Assembly: GCF_020404845.1 (NCBI RefSeq) | Contig: NZ_JAIOJZ010000001.1 | Location: 124,001-188,000, forward strand | Direction: 5' to 3' | Source of the DNA: Streptomyces hyderabadensis | GTDB taxonomy: Bacteria > Actinomycetota > Actinomycetes > Streptomycetales > Streptomycetaceae | Length of the DNA stretch: 64,000 nucleotides | Shown here: piece after piece, positions 38,902 through 47,337 of the stretch | Position numbering within the stretch: the stretch's first letter is position 1 | How the letters are laid out: each line of letters starts with the position of its first letter | Notes under the pieces: model-generated | Seen by the model: only the letters and a program-made list of their open reading frames with translations | Told to the model about the DNA's origin: nothing | Databases searched by the model: none | Translations under genes and position numbers: made by a program

Positions 38902-39858
38902 TCACCCGAGGGACTCCCTGATGCGCTCGGCCCCGCGCAGCCGTGCCGGTGCCGCCCGCCGGTTCTCGGCGATCTCCTCCTCGGTGGGGAGTTCGGCACC
39001 GCGGGTGAGCAGCTTGAGCCGCGGCGCGTACTGCTCCGGGACGACCGGCAGACCGGGCGGCGCGGTGTTGGCGGCGCCGGCCGCGAACACCTGCTTGACC
39101 AGCCGGTCCTCCAGCGAGTGGTACGACAGCACCGCGATCCGCCCGCCGACCGCGAGCGCCTCCACGGCGGCCGGGATCGCCCGCTCCAGGACCGACAGCT
39201 CGCCGTTGACCTCGATACGCAGGGCCTGGAAGGTGCGCTTGGCCGGGTTGCCGCCGGTGCGCTTGGCGGCCTGCGGCAGGGCCGCGCGGATCAGCTCCAC
39301 CAGGCGGGCGCTGTTGGTGAACGGCTCCTTCTCGCGCTCGCGCACGATCGCGGACACGATCCGCTTGGCCTGCTTCTCCTCGCCGTACGCCCGCAGGATC
39401 CGGACGAGTTCGCCGGGCGGGTAGGTGTTGAGGACCTCGGCGGCGCTCGTGCCGGTGCTCTGGTCCATCCGCATGTCGAGCGGGGCGTCCTGGGCGTAGG
39501 CGAAGCCGCGGCCGGCCTCGTCGAGCTGCATGGAGGAGACGCCGAGGTCGAACAGCACACCTTGGACGCGGGGGGCGCCGAGCCGGTCGAGGACGTCGGG
39601 CAGCTCGTCGTAGACGGCGTGCACGAGGGTGGCGCGCTCGCCGTACGGGGCGAGCCGCTCGCCGGACAGGCGCAGGGCCTCCTTGTCGCGGTCGAGTGCG
39701 ACGAGCCGGGCCTCGGGGAAGCGGGCGAGGAGCGCCTCGCTGTGCCCGCCGAGACCCAGCGTGCAGTCGACGACCACGGCTCCCGGCTCCTGAAGGGCGG
39801 GTGCCAGCAGGTCCAGGCACCGCTGGAGCATCACCGGGACGTGTCGACTCTGGCTCAA
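38902..39858 (-). CDS. rsmH: 16S rRNA m4C1402 methyltransferase
   Basis: SAM-dependent N4-methyltransferase acting on 16S rRNA C1402; first gene of the dcw cluster here (formerly mraW). 318 aa with [15 protein letters not shown], the SAM loop [31 protein letters not shown] and [11 protein letters not shown]. The TTG at 39858 is the best start: it gives the conserved MSQSRHVPV beginning. A promoter lies 226 bp upstream, so the transcript has a long leader. Confidence 0.96.
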   Translation of the reverse strand: MSQSRHVPVMLQRCLDLLAPALQEPGAVVVDCTLGLGGHSEALLARFPEARLVALDRDKEALRLSGERLAPYGERATLVHAVYDELPDVLDRLGAPRVQGVLFDLGVSSMQLDEAGRGFAYAQDAPLDMRMDQSTGTSAAEVLNTYPPGELVRILRAYGEEKQAKRIVSAIVREREKEPFTNSARLVELIRAALPQAAKRTGGNPAKRTFQALRIEVNGELSVLERAIPAAVEALAVGGRIAVLSYHSLEDRLVKQVFAAGAANTAPPGLPVVPEQYAPRLKLLTRGAELPTEEEIAENRRAAPARLRGAERIRESLG

Positions 39859-40083
39859 GTGGGGCGGCCTCTCAGGTCCGGCGCGGCGTCACGCACCGCC
39901 GGGTCCCCTCCCGCTCGCATCTGAAGGGGAGGCCTGCCGGCGCCAAGAGCGTCGGCCGGCCGGGAGCGGGAGGAGGCCGAGCCGTACGTACGCGCCGCGC
40001 ACGTGGGGAGATCTGGCGGGACGTCGCCCAGGTCTCCGGGGAATTCAGTCCAGCAGGGAGGACCTCGCCTCCCGCTTCGCGTC
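39859..40083 (-). other. untranslated leader of the dcw transcript; no gene seen
   Basis: 225 bp between the rsmH start and its promoter. GC-rich with several short complementary stretches (for example gccggc and gccggcc around 39935-39960) but no ORF with codon bias and no known RNA motif that I can recognise. Confidence 0.5.
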
Positions 40084-40111
40084 ACTTTAGTCCACCGTGT
40101 CGCCCGGTCAA
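40084..40111 (-). promoter_or_regulatory. HrdB-type promoter for rsmH/dcw
   Basis: On the minus strand, TTGACC (40106-40111) and TAAAGT (40084-40089) with a 16-bp spacer, close to the vegetative consensus and the best promoter match in the window. It points to rsmH. Confidence 0.75.
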
Positions 40112-40286
40112 TCAACCGGCCTGCGCGTCGCGGACCCCGGCGTCCGCAAACCGGCGCCGCGCGGCTCCTCACTCGTACGGCCGCATGCGCACCGCCCTGT
40201 GGGTTGCCTCACAAGCGGCGCCGATGACGTTCTTTGTCCCGCTTCACAGCGGGCCACGGGCGGGGACGGCCAGTAACGTCATGGAT

Positions 40287-40835
40287 ATGACGACTTCTGC
40301 ATCGGTACCCGCGGACCCCGAATCCGCCATAGTGTCCGACCACACCGTCACCGACCGGCTCGTCGAGGCGAACGAACGCTATGCCGCGGCGTTCACCGAT
40401 CCCGGGATGGACGCCCGCCCCGTGCAGCGGGTCGCGGTCGTCGCCTGCATGGACGCACGCCTGGACCTGCACGCCGCGCTCGGCCTGCGGCTGGGCGACT
40501 GCCACACCATCCGCAACGCGGGCGGTGTCGTCACCGACGACGTGATCCGCTCCCTGACCATCAGCCAGCGGGCGCTCGGCACCCGCAGCGTGGTCCTCAT
40601 CCACCACACGGGCTGCGGCATGGAGACCATCACCGAGGAGTTCCGGCACGATCTGGAGCTGGAGGTCGGCCAGCGCCCGGCGTGGGCGGTCGAGTCCTTC
40701 CGGGACGCCGACCAGGACGTGCGGCAGTCGATCGAGCGGGTGCGCACCTCGCCGTTCCTGCTGCACACCGAGGACGTGCGCGGCTTCGTCTTCGACGTGC
40801 GGACCGGCCGGCTGCGCGAGGTCGACCCCGCCTGA
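40287..40835 (+). CDS. beta-class carbonic anhydrase
   Basis: Zn enzyme interconverting CO2 and bicarbonate. 182 aa with Zn ligands in ACMDARLD (Cys, then the Asp-Arg dyad), and HHTGCGM (His and Cys), placing it in the beta class as found in mycobacteria. No ribosome site is present; TAACGT (40274-40279) lies exactly 7 nt before the ATG at 40287, so a leaderless transcript starting there is likely. An ATG two codons earlier (40281) would add Met-Asp. Divergent from the dcw cluster. Confidence 0.9.
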   Translation: MTTSASVPADPESAIVSDHTVTDRLVEANERYAAAFTDPGMDARPVQRVAVVACMDARLDLHAALGLRLGDCHTIRNAGGVVTDDVIRSLTISQRALGTRSVVLIHHTGCGMETITEEFRHDLELEVGQRPAWAVESFRDADQDVRQSIERVRTSPFLLHTEDVRGFVFDVRTGRLREVDPA

Positions 40836-40966
40836 TCCGGGGGCCCGCCCCGACGATCCCGCCGCGCAAGCGCCGCAAAGGCCGTAAGGGCCGACATATC
40901 GCGGCCAGTTGTCCACAGGCGAGTGACACGAATCGGTAACGGCGGCAAGAATGCGGGAAGTGGTGT

Positions 40967-40988
40967 CGTGCGGAACTTTTTCCGCACG
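40967..40988. terminator. hairpin between carbonic anhydrase and MoxR genes
   Basis: Perfect 8-bp stem (cgtgcgga/tccgcacg) with 6-nt T-rich loop in a 256-bp gap. It may terminate the carbonic anhydrase transcript or be an operator ahead of the MoxR operon; a direct repeat gggccggtccg follows near 41008 and 41025. No gene seen in the gap. Confidence 0.45.
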
Positions 40989-41091
40989 GCGTCCGTGATT
41001 CGGGGTGGGCCGGTCCGCGATACGGGCCGGTCCGGCAAGCTGGGGTACTCCCGCTTCCCAGGGAGCGCGGGGAAAGGCCGAGGAGGGCCGG

Positions 41092-42165
41092 GTGACGACC
41101 TATGACAATCGGGCGAGCCATGGGGGTGCCCCCTCGGGAGGGTATGCGAGCGTGGGGGACGATCTGACCGCGGTGGTCGAGCGGGTGCGCGCTTCGGTGG
41201 AGGACGTGATCGAGGGCAAGCCCGAGGTCGTCCGGCTCTCGCTGACCGTGCTGCTCGCCGAGGGCCATCTGCTGATCGAGGACGTCCCGGGAGTCGGCAA
41301 GACCATGCTGGCCAAGGCGCTGGCCCGGTCCATCGACTGCTCCGTGCGCCGCATCCAGTTCACTCCGGACCTGCTGCCCTCGGACATCACCGGGGTGTCC
41401 ATCTGGGACCAGCAGCGCCGGGACTTCGAGTTCAAGCCGGGCGCGATCTTCGCCCAGGTGGTGATCGGCGACGAGATCAACCGCGCCTCGCCGAAGACGC
41501 AGTCGGCACTGCTGGAGTCGATGGAGGAGCGCCAGGTCACCATCGACGGGCAGACCTACGAGCTGCCCAGCCCGTTCATGGTCGTGGCGACGCAGAACCC
41601 GGTCGAGATGGAGGGCACCTACCCGCTGCCGGAGGCCCAGCGGGACCGCTTCATGGCCCGGGTCTCCATCGGCTATCCGAGCCCGGAGGCCGAGCTGCAG
41701 ATGCTCGACGTGCACGGCGGGGTCAGCCCGCTGGACGACCTGCAGCCGGTGGCGCACGCGCACGAGATCCTGAAGCTGATCGAGGCGGTGCGCGGCGTCC
41801 ACGTGGCGGACCCGGTCCGGCGGTACGCGGTGGACCTGGTCGCCGCCACCCGGTCCCACCCGGATCTCAGACTCGGCGCCTCGCCGCGTGCCACGCTGCA
41901 TCTGCTGCGCGCGGCGAAGGCGTCCGCCGCCCTCAGCGGCCGGGAGTACGCGCTGCCGGACGACGTGCAGGCCCTCGCGGTCGCCGTCCTGGCCCACCGG
42001 CTGCTGCCGACCGCGCAGGCCCAGCTCAACCGCCGTACCGCCGAGCAGGTCGTCGAGGAGATCCTGCAGCGCACCCCGGTACCCGCGGCACCCCAGCAGC
42101 AGACGGGCTACGGCATGGGCCGCGGCACGTCGGCGTACGGTCAGCAACCGCCGCGGAGGCTGTGA
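41092..42165 (+). CDS. MoxR family AAA+ ATPase
   Basis: Chaperone-like AAA+ ATPase, 357 aa, with Walker A GVGKTMLAK, Walker B VVIGDEINRA, sensor ATQNPVEMEGTYPLPEAQRDRF, and a C-terminal lid domain. In MoxR-DUF58-transglutaminase operons it is thought to act on partner proteins or metal-centre assembly; direct substrates are not known. GTG start with aggagg at 41081-41086. The last codons overlap the DUF58 start. A short Gln/Gly/Tyr tail follows the lid. Confidence 0.93.
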   Translation: MTTYDNRASHGGAPSGGYASVGDDLTAVVERVRASVEDVIEGKPEVVRLSLTVLLAEGHLLIEDVPGVGKTMLAKALARSIDCSVRRIQFTPDLLPSDITGVSIWDQQRRDFEFKPGAIFAQVVIGDEINRASPKTQSALLESMEERQVTIDGQTYELPSPFMVVATQNPVEMEGTYPLPEAQRDRFMARVSIGYPSPEAELQMLDVHGGVSPLDDLQPVAHAHEILKLIEAVRGVHVADPVRRYAVDLVAATRSHPDLRLGASPRATLHLLRAAKASAALSGREYALPDDVQALAVAVLAHRLLPTAQAQLNRRTAEQVVEEILQRTPVPAAPQQQTGYGMGRGTSAYGQQPPRRL

Positions 42166-43529
42166 TGGACGCCGGGGGGACGGACCGGTCGGAGGCCGAC
42201 CGGGGCGAGGGCGGCGGCATGCGGACCGCCCTGGCCGGTCTGACCACCCGCGGGCGTTCCTTCCTGGCCGCCGGCATCGCGGCCGCGATCTGCGCGTACG
42301 TCCTGGGGCAGAGCGATCTGCTGCGGGTCGGGCTGCTCCTGGGCGTCCTGCCCGTGGTCTGCGCGGCGGTGCTCTACCGCACGCGGTACCGGGTCGCGGG
42401 CAGCCGCCGGCTCTCCCCCGGGCGGGTGCCCGCGGGCAGCGAGGCCAGGGTCCATCTGCGCGTCGACAACGTCTCCCGGCTGCCCACCGGTCTGCTGATG
42501 CTCCAGGACCGGGTGCCCTACGTGCTCGGACCGCGCCCGCGCTTCGTGCTCGACCGGGTGGAGCCCGGCGGTCGCCGCGAGGTGTCCTACCGGGTCCGCT
42601 CCGACCTGCGCGGCCGTTACCCGCTGGGCCCGCTGCAGCTGCGCCTGACCGACCCGTTCGGCCTGTGCGAGCTGACCCGCTCCTTCTCGACGTACGACAC
42701 GCTGACCGTGATCCCGCGCGTGGAGGCGCTGCCGCCGGTGCGGCTGAGCGGCGAGGCGAAGGGGTACGGCGAGGGAAGGCAGCGCTCGCTCGCCCTGGCG
42801 GGCGACGACGACGTGATCCCGCGCGGGTACCGGTACGGCGACGACCTGCGGCGGGTGCACTGGCGCTCCACCGCGCGCTACGGCGAGCTGATGGTGCGGC
42901 GCGAGGAACAGCCGCAGCGGGCCCGCTGCACGGTGCTGCTCGACACCCGGGTCGTGGCCTTCGAGGGCGCGGGCCCCGACTCGGCCTTCGAGTGGGCGGT
43001 GTCGGGCGCGGCGTCCGTGCTGGTGCACATGCTGGAGCGGGGCTTCTCCGTGCGGCTGCTCACCGACACCGGGAACTCGGTGCCGGGCGAGGGCGCCGAG
43101 GGCTTCGCGGGCGCGAGCCAGGGCACGGCCGACGCGGCCGGGCTGATGATGGACACCCTCGCCGTGATCGACCACTCCGACGGCACCAGTCTGTCGCGGG
43201 CGTACGACGTGCTGCGCGGCGGCAACGAGGGGCTGCTGGTGGCGTTCTTCGGCGACCTGGACGAGGAGCAGGCCACCGTGGTGGCCAAGATGCGGCAGCG
43301 CAGCGGCGGCGCCGTCGCCTTCGTCCTGGACAGCGAGACCTGGGCCCGGGAACCGGCCGACGTGCCCGGCCCGTTGGACCGGAGCGGGGAGCGGCTGCGG
43401 ATGCTCCGCGAGGCGGGCTGGACCGCGGTGACCGTCCCACGGGGCGCCACCGTCGAGGAGCTGTGGCGCCTGGCCGACCACGAACGCACCACCCTCACCA
43501 CGCCGACCGGCGGAAAGGGGACCCGATGA
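42162..43529 (+). CDS. DUF58 domain protein
   Basis: 455 aa with two hydrophobic helices near residues 35-70 and a cytoplasmic-looking beta-rich region leading to the DUF58 signature (GDDLRRVHWRSTARYGELMVRRE), which belongs to a vWA-like fold; a DTR segment (VLLDTRVVAFEG) follows as a possible metal site. Usual partner of MoxR. Starts as GTGATG overlapping the moxR stop; an internal ATG at 42219 is possible. Its stop overlaps the ATG of a 58-codon ORF (ATGA). Confidence 0.92.
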   Translation: MMDAGGTDRSEADRGEGGGMRTALAGLTTRGRSFLAAGIAAAICAYVLGQSDLLRVGLLLGVLPVVCAAVLYRTRYRVAGSRRLSPGRVPAGSEARVHLRVDNVSRLPTGLLMLQDRVPYVLGPRPRFVLDRVEPGGRREVSYRVRSDLRGRYPLGPLQLRLTDPFGLCELTRSFSTYDTLTVIPRVEALPPVRLSGEAKGYGEGRQRSLALAGDDDVIPRGYRYGDDLRRVHWRSTARYGELMVRREEQPQRARCTVLLDTRVVAFEGAGPDSAFEWAVSGAASVLVHMLERGFSVRLLTDTGNSVPGEGAEGFAGASQGTADAAGLMMDTLAVIDHSDGTSLSRAYDVLRGGNEGLLVAFFGDLDEEQATVVAKMRQRSGGAVAFVLDSETWAREPADVPGPLDRSGERLRMLREAGWTAVTVPRGATVEELWRLADHERTTLTTPTGGKGTR

Positions 43530-43702
43530 GCGGGCGGGCGCGGGTGGCTGTGTGTGCCCCGGCGGACGGCCACCGGCCGGCGGACGACGCGACCGGCCGA
43601 CGAGCGCACACCGCCTATCGGGGCCCGGCGAGCAGTCGACGCCCGGTGGGCCTCCCGGGCGCCCGTCCAGCCGTGGCCGGCGGGCGGGGGGTGGCGCGAT
43701 GA
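43526..43702 (+). CDS. 58-aa ORF bridging DUF58 and transglutaminase genes
   Basis: Starts ATGA-coupled to the DUF58 stop with a good site (aaagggg, 5 nt spacing) and ends TGA inside the ATG of the transglutaminase gene, again ATGA. Its first 32 bp repeat the first 32 bp of the transglutaminase gene at 31 positions. The peptide begins MSGRARVAVCA, like the transglutaminase, then becomes Arg/Pro/Gly-rich without similarity to anything I know. It may be a relict start produced by duplication, acting only to carry ribosomes to the next gene. Confidence 0.55.
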   Translation: MSGRARVAVCAPADGHRPADDATGRRAHTAYRGPASSRRPVGLPGARPAVAGGRGVAR

Positions 43703-46092
43703 GCGGGCGGGCGCGGGTGGCTGCGTGTGCTTGGGCGGCGACCTTGATGGCGGCGTGTGCGTTGTTGCCGCTGGTCGAGCCGGCCACCTGGATCCTGCAG
43801 GCGGCGGTCCTGCTGGCGGTGCAGTCGGGGGTGGGCGCGGTGGCCCGGCGGGTGCCGCTGGCGCGGCCGCTGACCATCGCGGTGCAGGCCCTGGTCACGC
43901 TGCTGCTGCTGACCCTGGTCTTCGCCCGGCAGCAGGCCTTCGCCGGGCTGGTCCCCGGCCCGCAGGCCTTCCAGCACTTCGCCGACCTGTTCCAGCAGGG
44001 CGGCGACGACATCGCCCGGTACGCGATCCCGGCGCCGCTGGAGTCCGACGGCATCCGGCTGATGCTCGTCGGCGGCGTCCTGGTGATCGGGCTGCTGGTG
44101 GACACCCTCGCGGTGACCTTCCGCAGCGCCGCCCCGGCGGGCCTGCCGCTGCTCGCCCTCTACTCGGTGGCCGCGGGACTGTCCGAGGGCGGCGCCGACT
44201 GGCTGTGGTTTCTGGTCGCGGCGGTCGGCTATCTGATGCTGCTCCTGGCCGAGGGACGTGACCGGCTCTCGCAGTGGGGCCGGGTCTTCGGCGGCTCGTC
44301 GCGCGCCCCGGGCCCGGAGCAGGGGCACGCCCTCGCCCCCGTCCGCACCGGCCGCCGCATCGGCGCCTTCGCGCTGGGCATCGCCCTGGTGGTGCCGCTC
44401 GCCCTGCCCGCGATGGACGGCGGGCTGCTGGACGGCGCCCGCGGCGGCGTGGGCTCCGGCACCGGTGGCGGCGGCACGATCTCCGCGGTGAACCCGCTGG
44501 TCTCGCTGCGGGACAGCCTCAACGTCAACGAGGACCGCCAGGTGCTCTCCGTCCAGACGGACTCCGAGGACCTGTCCAACCTGTACCTGCGCATCGTGTC
44601 CCTGGACGACTTCGACGGCACCACCTGGAAGCCGTCCAAGCGGCACATCACCGCCGTGCCGGACGGCACGTTCCCCACCCCGGCCGGCCTCGGTGCCGAC
44701 ATCAGGCGCACGGAGACCCGGACCCTGATCTCGGCCGCCGACTGGTACGCCCAGGACTGGCTGCCGATGCCCTACCCGCCCAGCGGTGTGCGCGTCGCGG
44801 GCAACTGGCGCTACGAACCCGTCGGCATGACCCTGGTCGGCGACCACGGCCAGAACACCCGCGGGCTGAAGTACGAGGTGCGCAGCCTGAACGTGCAGCC
44901 GACGGCGGAGCAGCTCGCCGCGGCGCCCCCGCCGTCCGCGGCTCTCCTGCGCGAGTACACACGGCTGCCGGACTCGCTGCCCTCGGTGGTCTCCCGGACC
45001 GCCCGCGAGGTCACCGCCGGCGCCGCGAACCCCTACCAGCAGGCGGTCAAGCTCCAGGAGTACTTCGCGATCAACGGCGGCTTCGAGTACGACACCCAGG
45101 TCAAGGTGGGCAGTGGCTCCGACGCGATCGCCCGGTTCCTGAAGGACAAGGAGGGCTTCTGCGTCCACTTCTCCTTCGCCATGGCGGCGATGGCCCGCTC
45201 CCTGGGCATTCCGGCCAGGGTCGCGGTCGGTTTCGCGCCGGGCTCCCCGCAGGCGGACGGCTCGGTGTCCGTGGGGCTGCGGGACGCGCACGCCTGGCCC
45301 GAGGTGTACTTCGAGGGCGTGGGCTGGACCCGCTTCGAGCCGACGCCGACGCGTGGCTCGACCCCGTCGTACACCATCACGGACCGGCCGGGCAGCTCGG
45401 TGCCGGACCCGGCTCTGCCCTCGCAGAGCGCGGAGACGGAGCCGTCGGCGGCGCCCTCGTCGAGCGACGCCTGCTCGCCGCAGGACAAGAAGCTGGACGC
45501 CTGCTCCACCGAGACCGCGGCGGCCCTGCCCGTCACTGGCGGTGACGGACCGAAGTGGTACGGGCTGCTGGCCTGGGCCCTGGCGGGACTGGCGGTGCTG
45601 CTGATCCCGCTGGCGCCGATGCTGTGGCGGCTGCGGGCCCGGGCGGTACGGCTCGGGGGCCACGGCCGCGGTGCCGCGGACGCCGGCCCGCACACCCTCG
45701 CGGTGTGGCAGGAGCTGACCGACACGGCGTGGGACCTCGGCATCCTGCCCCAGGAGTCGCAGACCCCGCGCAAGGCGGCCGCCCGCATCGTCCGGCTGGG
45801 CGGGCTCGACCCGACGTCCGCCCAGGCGGTGCACCGGGTGGCGGACGCCGTGGAGCAGGTCCTCTACGCGCCCCACCCGCGTCTGACGGCGGGGCTGGCG
45901 GAGGACGTCCGGCTGGCGACCGCCGGTCTGCGGGCCGCGGTCGGCCGCGGCACCCGGCTGCGCGCACGATTCGCTCCGCGTTCGGCCATTCGGGTGACCT
46001 GGACGGTGTCGGCCCGGTGGACGGCGTTGAAACGCCGGGCGGCCGCGTCGTCCCGTCCGGTGTGGCGAAAAACGTCGGACCAGCAGGGCTGA
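43699..46092 (+). CDS. transglutaminase-like membrane protein
   Basis: 797 aa: five or six N-terminal membrane helices (about 8-200), a large extracytoplasmic region with a transglutaminase core, then a last helix (about 615-640) and a cytoplasmic DUF4129-like tail. The core has Cys488 (EGFCVHFSFAMAAMARSLGIP), His531 (RDAHAWPEVY) and an acidic residue in the following strand (WTRFEPTP). Together with MoxR and DUF58 it forms the common MoxR-DUF58-TgpA-like operon; function likely in envelope protein modification, by inference. ATG at 43699 has only a weak ribosome site, so it probably depends on the 58-codon ORF. Confidence 0.9.
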   Translation: MSGRARVAACAWAATLMAACALLPLVEPATWILQAAVLLAVQSGVGAVARRVPLARPLTIAVQALVTLLLLTLVFARQQAFAGLVPGPQAFQHFADLFQQGGDDIARYAIPAPLESDGIRLMLVGGVLVIGLLVDTLAVTFRSAAPAGLPLLALYSVAAGLSEGGADWLWFLVAAVGYLMLLLAEGRDRLSQWGRVFGGSSRAPGPEQGHALAPVRTGRRIGAFALGIALVVPLALPAMDGGLLDGARGGVGSGTGGGGTISAVNPLVSLRDSLNVNEDRQVLSVQTDSEDLSNLYLRIVSLDDFDGTTWKPSKRHITAVPDGTFPTPAGLGADIRRTETRTLISAADWYAQDWLPMPYPPSGVRVAGNWRYEPVGMTLVGDHGQNTRGLKYEVRSLNVQPTAEQLAAAPPPSAALLREYTRLPDSLPSVVSRTAREVTAGAANPYQQAVKLQEYFAINGGFEYDTQVKVGSGSDAIARFLKDKEGFCVHFSFAMAAMARSLGIPARVAVGFAPGSPQADGSVSVGLRDAHAWPEVYFEGVGWTRFEPTPTRGSTPSYTITDRPGSSVPDPALPSQSAETEPSAAPSSSDACSPQDKKLDACSTETAAALPVTGGDGPKWYGLLAWALAGLAVLLIPLAPMLWRLRARAVRLGGHGRGAADAGPHTLAVWQELTDTAWDLGILPQESQTPRKAAARIVRLGGLDPTSAQAVHRVADAVEQVLYAPHPRLTAGLAEDVRLATAGLRAAVGRGTRLRARFAPRSAIRVTWTVSARWTALKRRAAASSRPVWRKTSDQQG

Positions 46093-46121
46093 ACCCGCCA
46101 CCCCGACGGGGCGAAGCCCTC

Positions 46122-46148
46122 CGGCCGGACGGCTGAGCCGTCCGGCCG
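46122..46148 (+). terminator. terminator hairpin after transglutaminase gene
   Basis: 12-bp perfect stem (cggccggacggc) with loop TGA, 30 bp after the stop. Confidence 0.7.
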
Positions 46149-46577
46149 ACCGATGGAGCCGGAGCCCGCCGATCAGTCGCGCTGAGCGCGCCGACGGGCG
46201 ACAGGCCCTGTCGGGCGACAGTTGGTCTATGGGTGGCCGATCCTCTCGGACCGCAGTCGGTCGACAGGCGGCAGCCCCGGTCGGCCGTCCGGTCGGCTGC
46301 CCACCCTCGGCAGACCCCCGGAGTGCGGCCCGTCGGCCAAGCATCTGCGCCCGCCGACCGGTGGCGCGCGCCTCTCCCCGGAGTGCGGAGCCGTTCGGCC
46401 GGACGGCTGAGACCGTCGGACCGGTGAGGCCGTCGGGCGGGTGGCAGAGCACGCGAAGCGAGCCCAGCCCTCCGGCCGGGCGGCGGAACCAGTCGGCCCG
46501 GGTGAGGCTGGGCCGCGCGGCCGGGTGGCCGGGGCGTCGGCCAGGGTGGGCGGCGTGCCCCGGGCGTTCCTGGGTGT
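46149..46577. other. repeat-rich non-coding spacer
   Basis: About 430 bp without a believable gene. It contains direct repeats: cggccggacggctgag (46122-46137 and 46396-46411) and ccccggagtgcgg (46316-46328 and 46376-46388), and many variants of gtcgg/ccgac. Open frames across it give low-complexity Arg/Pro/Gly peptides without a ribosome site. Confidence 0.6.
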
Positions 46578-46620
46578 GCGTGAGGGGGTGACCACCCGGA
46601 CGGTGGTCACCCCCTCACGC
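46578..46620. terminator. strong bidirectional terminator
   Basis: Perfect 19-bp stem (gcgtgagggggtgaccacc) with a 5-nt loop, between the rightward transglutaminase operon and the leftward DUF3040 gene. Confidence 0.88.
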
Positions 46621-46652
46621 GGATGTCCTGGTGAGCGGCTGCTCCGGCGGCG

Positions 46653-47060
46653 CTACTGGCCGCCCTGCTGCTCATCCCTGCGGCGCTGCCAGCGCTCGTC
46701 GATGCGGTCCATCATCGAGCGTTTCTGTCGTCCTTGGCGGCGTGCTGCCTGCGGACCGGCACCGGCCGCCTGCTGCTGCTCGCCCGGCTTGGGGGCCTTG
46801 CGCCAGCCGGTCACGGCGAGCACCGCGCAGCCCAGCATGACGAGGAAGCCCACCACACTGAGCCACACCTGCTGGGCGACCATACCGGCCATGAGGAGCG
46901 CAATACCTACGAGGAAGCCCGCGACCGCCTGGTAGACCCGTCGCCGGGTGTACGTACGCAGCCCGCTTCCCTCGAGCGCTGTCGCGAACTTGGGATCTTC
47001 GGCGTACAGCGCTCGCTCCATCTGCTCGAGCATGCGCTGCTCGTGCTCCGAGAGCGGCAC
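46653..47060 (-). CDS. DUF3040 family membrane protein
   Basis: 135 aa; begins PLSEHEQRMLEQMERAL, the conserved DUF3040 opening, then two transmembrane helices (about 45-63 and 68-87) and a basic Gln-rich tail. GTG at 47060 with AGGAGG upstream. Family is restricted to actinobacteria; function unknown. In many genomes it lies close to the dcw cluster, as here. Confidence 0.88.
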   Translation of the reverse strand: MPLSEHEQRMLEQMERALYAEDPKFATALEGSGLRTYTRRRVYQAVAGFLVGIALLMAGMVAQQVWLSVVGFLVMLGCAVLAVTGWRKAPKPGEQQQAAGAGPQAARRQGRQKRSMMDRIDERWQRRRDEQQGGQ

Positions 47061-47260
47061 GGAGTCCTCCTCATCGTGCAGTCGCCGGGGCGACCCGGGG
47101 GGTCCCTTCAGGATAGGCAGGGAATCGCCCCCGTGAAACCCGCCCCTCTGCGCCAATTGACCAACCGGACTCCGTCATGGCCGTACCGGCTCGCTGAAAG
47201 TCCCATTCCCCAGCGGCCGACCCGTCATGCCGGACGGTCTCCCTCGATCATACGGCGACT

Positions 47261-47278
47261 GCCCCCCGTTCGGGGGGC
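47261..47278. terminator. short GC hairpin in 277-bp gap
   Basis: gcccccc-gttc-ggggggc, perfect 7-bp stem, downstream of the methyltransferase stop and upstream of the DUF3040 gene (both leftward). Probably ends the methyltransferase transcript. The remaining gap shows nothing else. Confidence 0.5.
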
Positions 47279-47337
47279 CTGTGGCGTACTCCATCTGCAG
47301 TCGCGCCCCTGATCAGCGCCTTACCCCACCGGTCGGC

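Noticed and set aside
43615..46452. 945-codon minus-strand frame opposite the transglutaminase gene
   Set aside because: No ribosome site or domain; plus strand encodes a complete transglutaminase with catalytic Cys and His.
46227..46610. Possible small genes in the repeat-rich spacer
   Set aside because: Frames on both strands are open only because of GC bias; peptides are low-complexity, overlap a terminator and lack ribosome sites.
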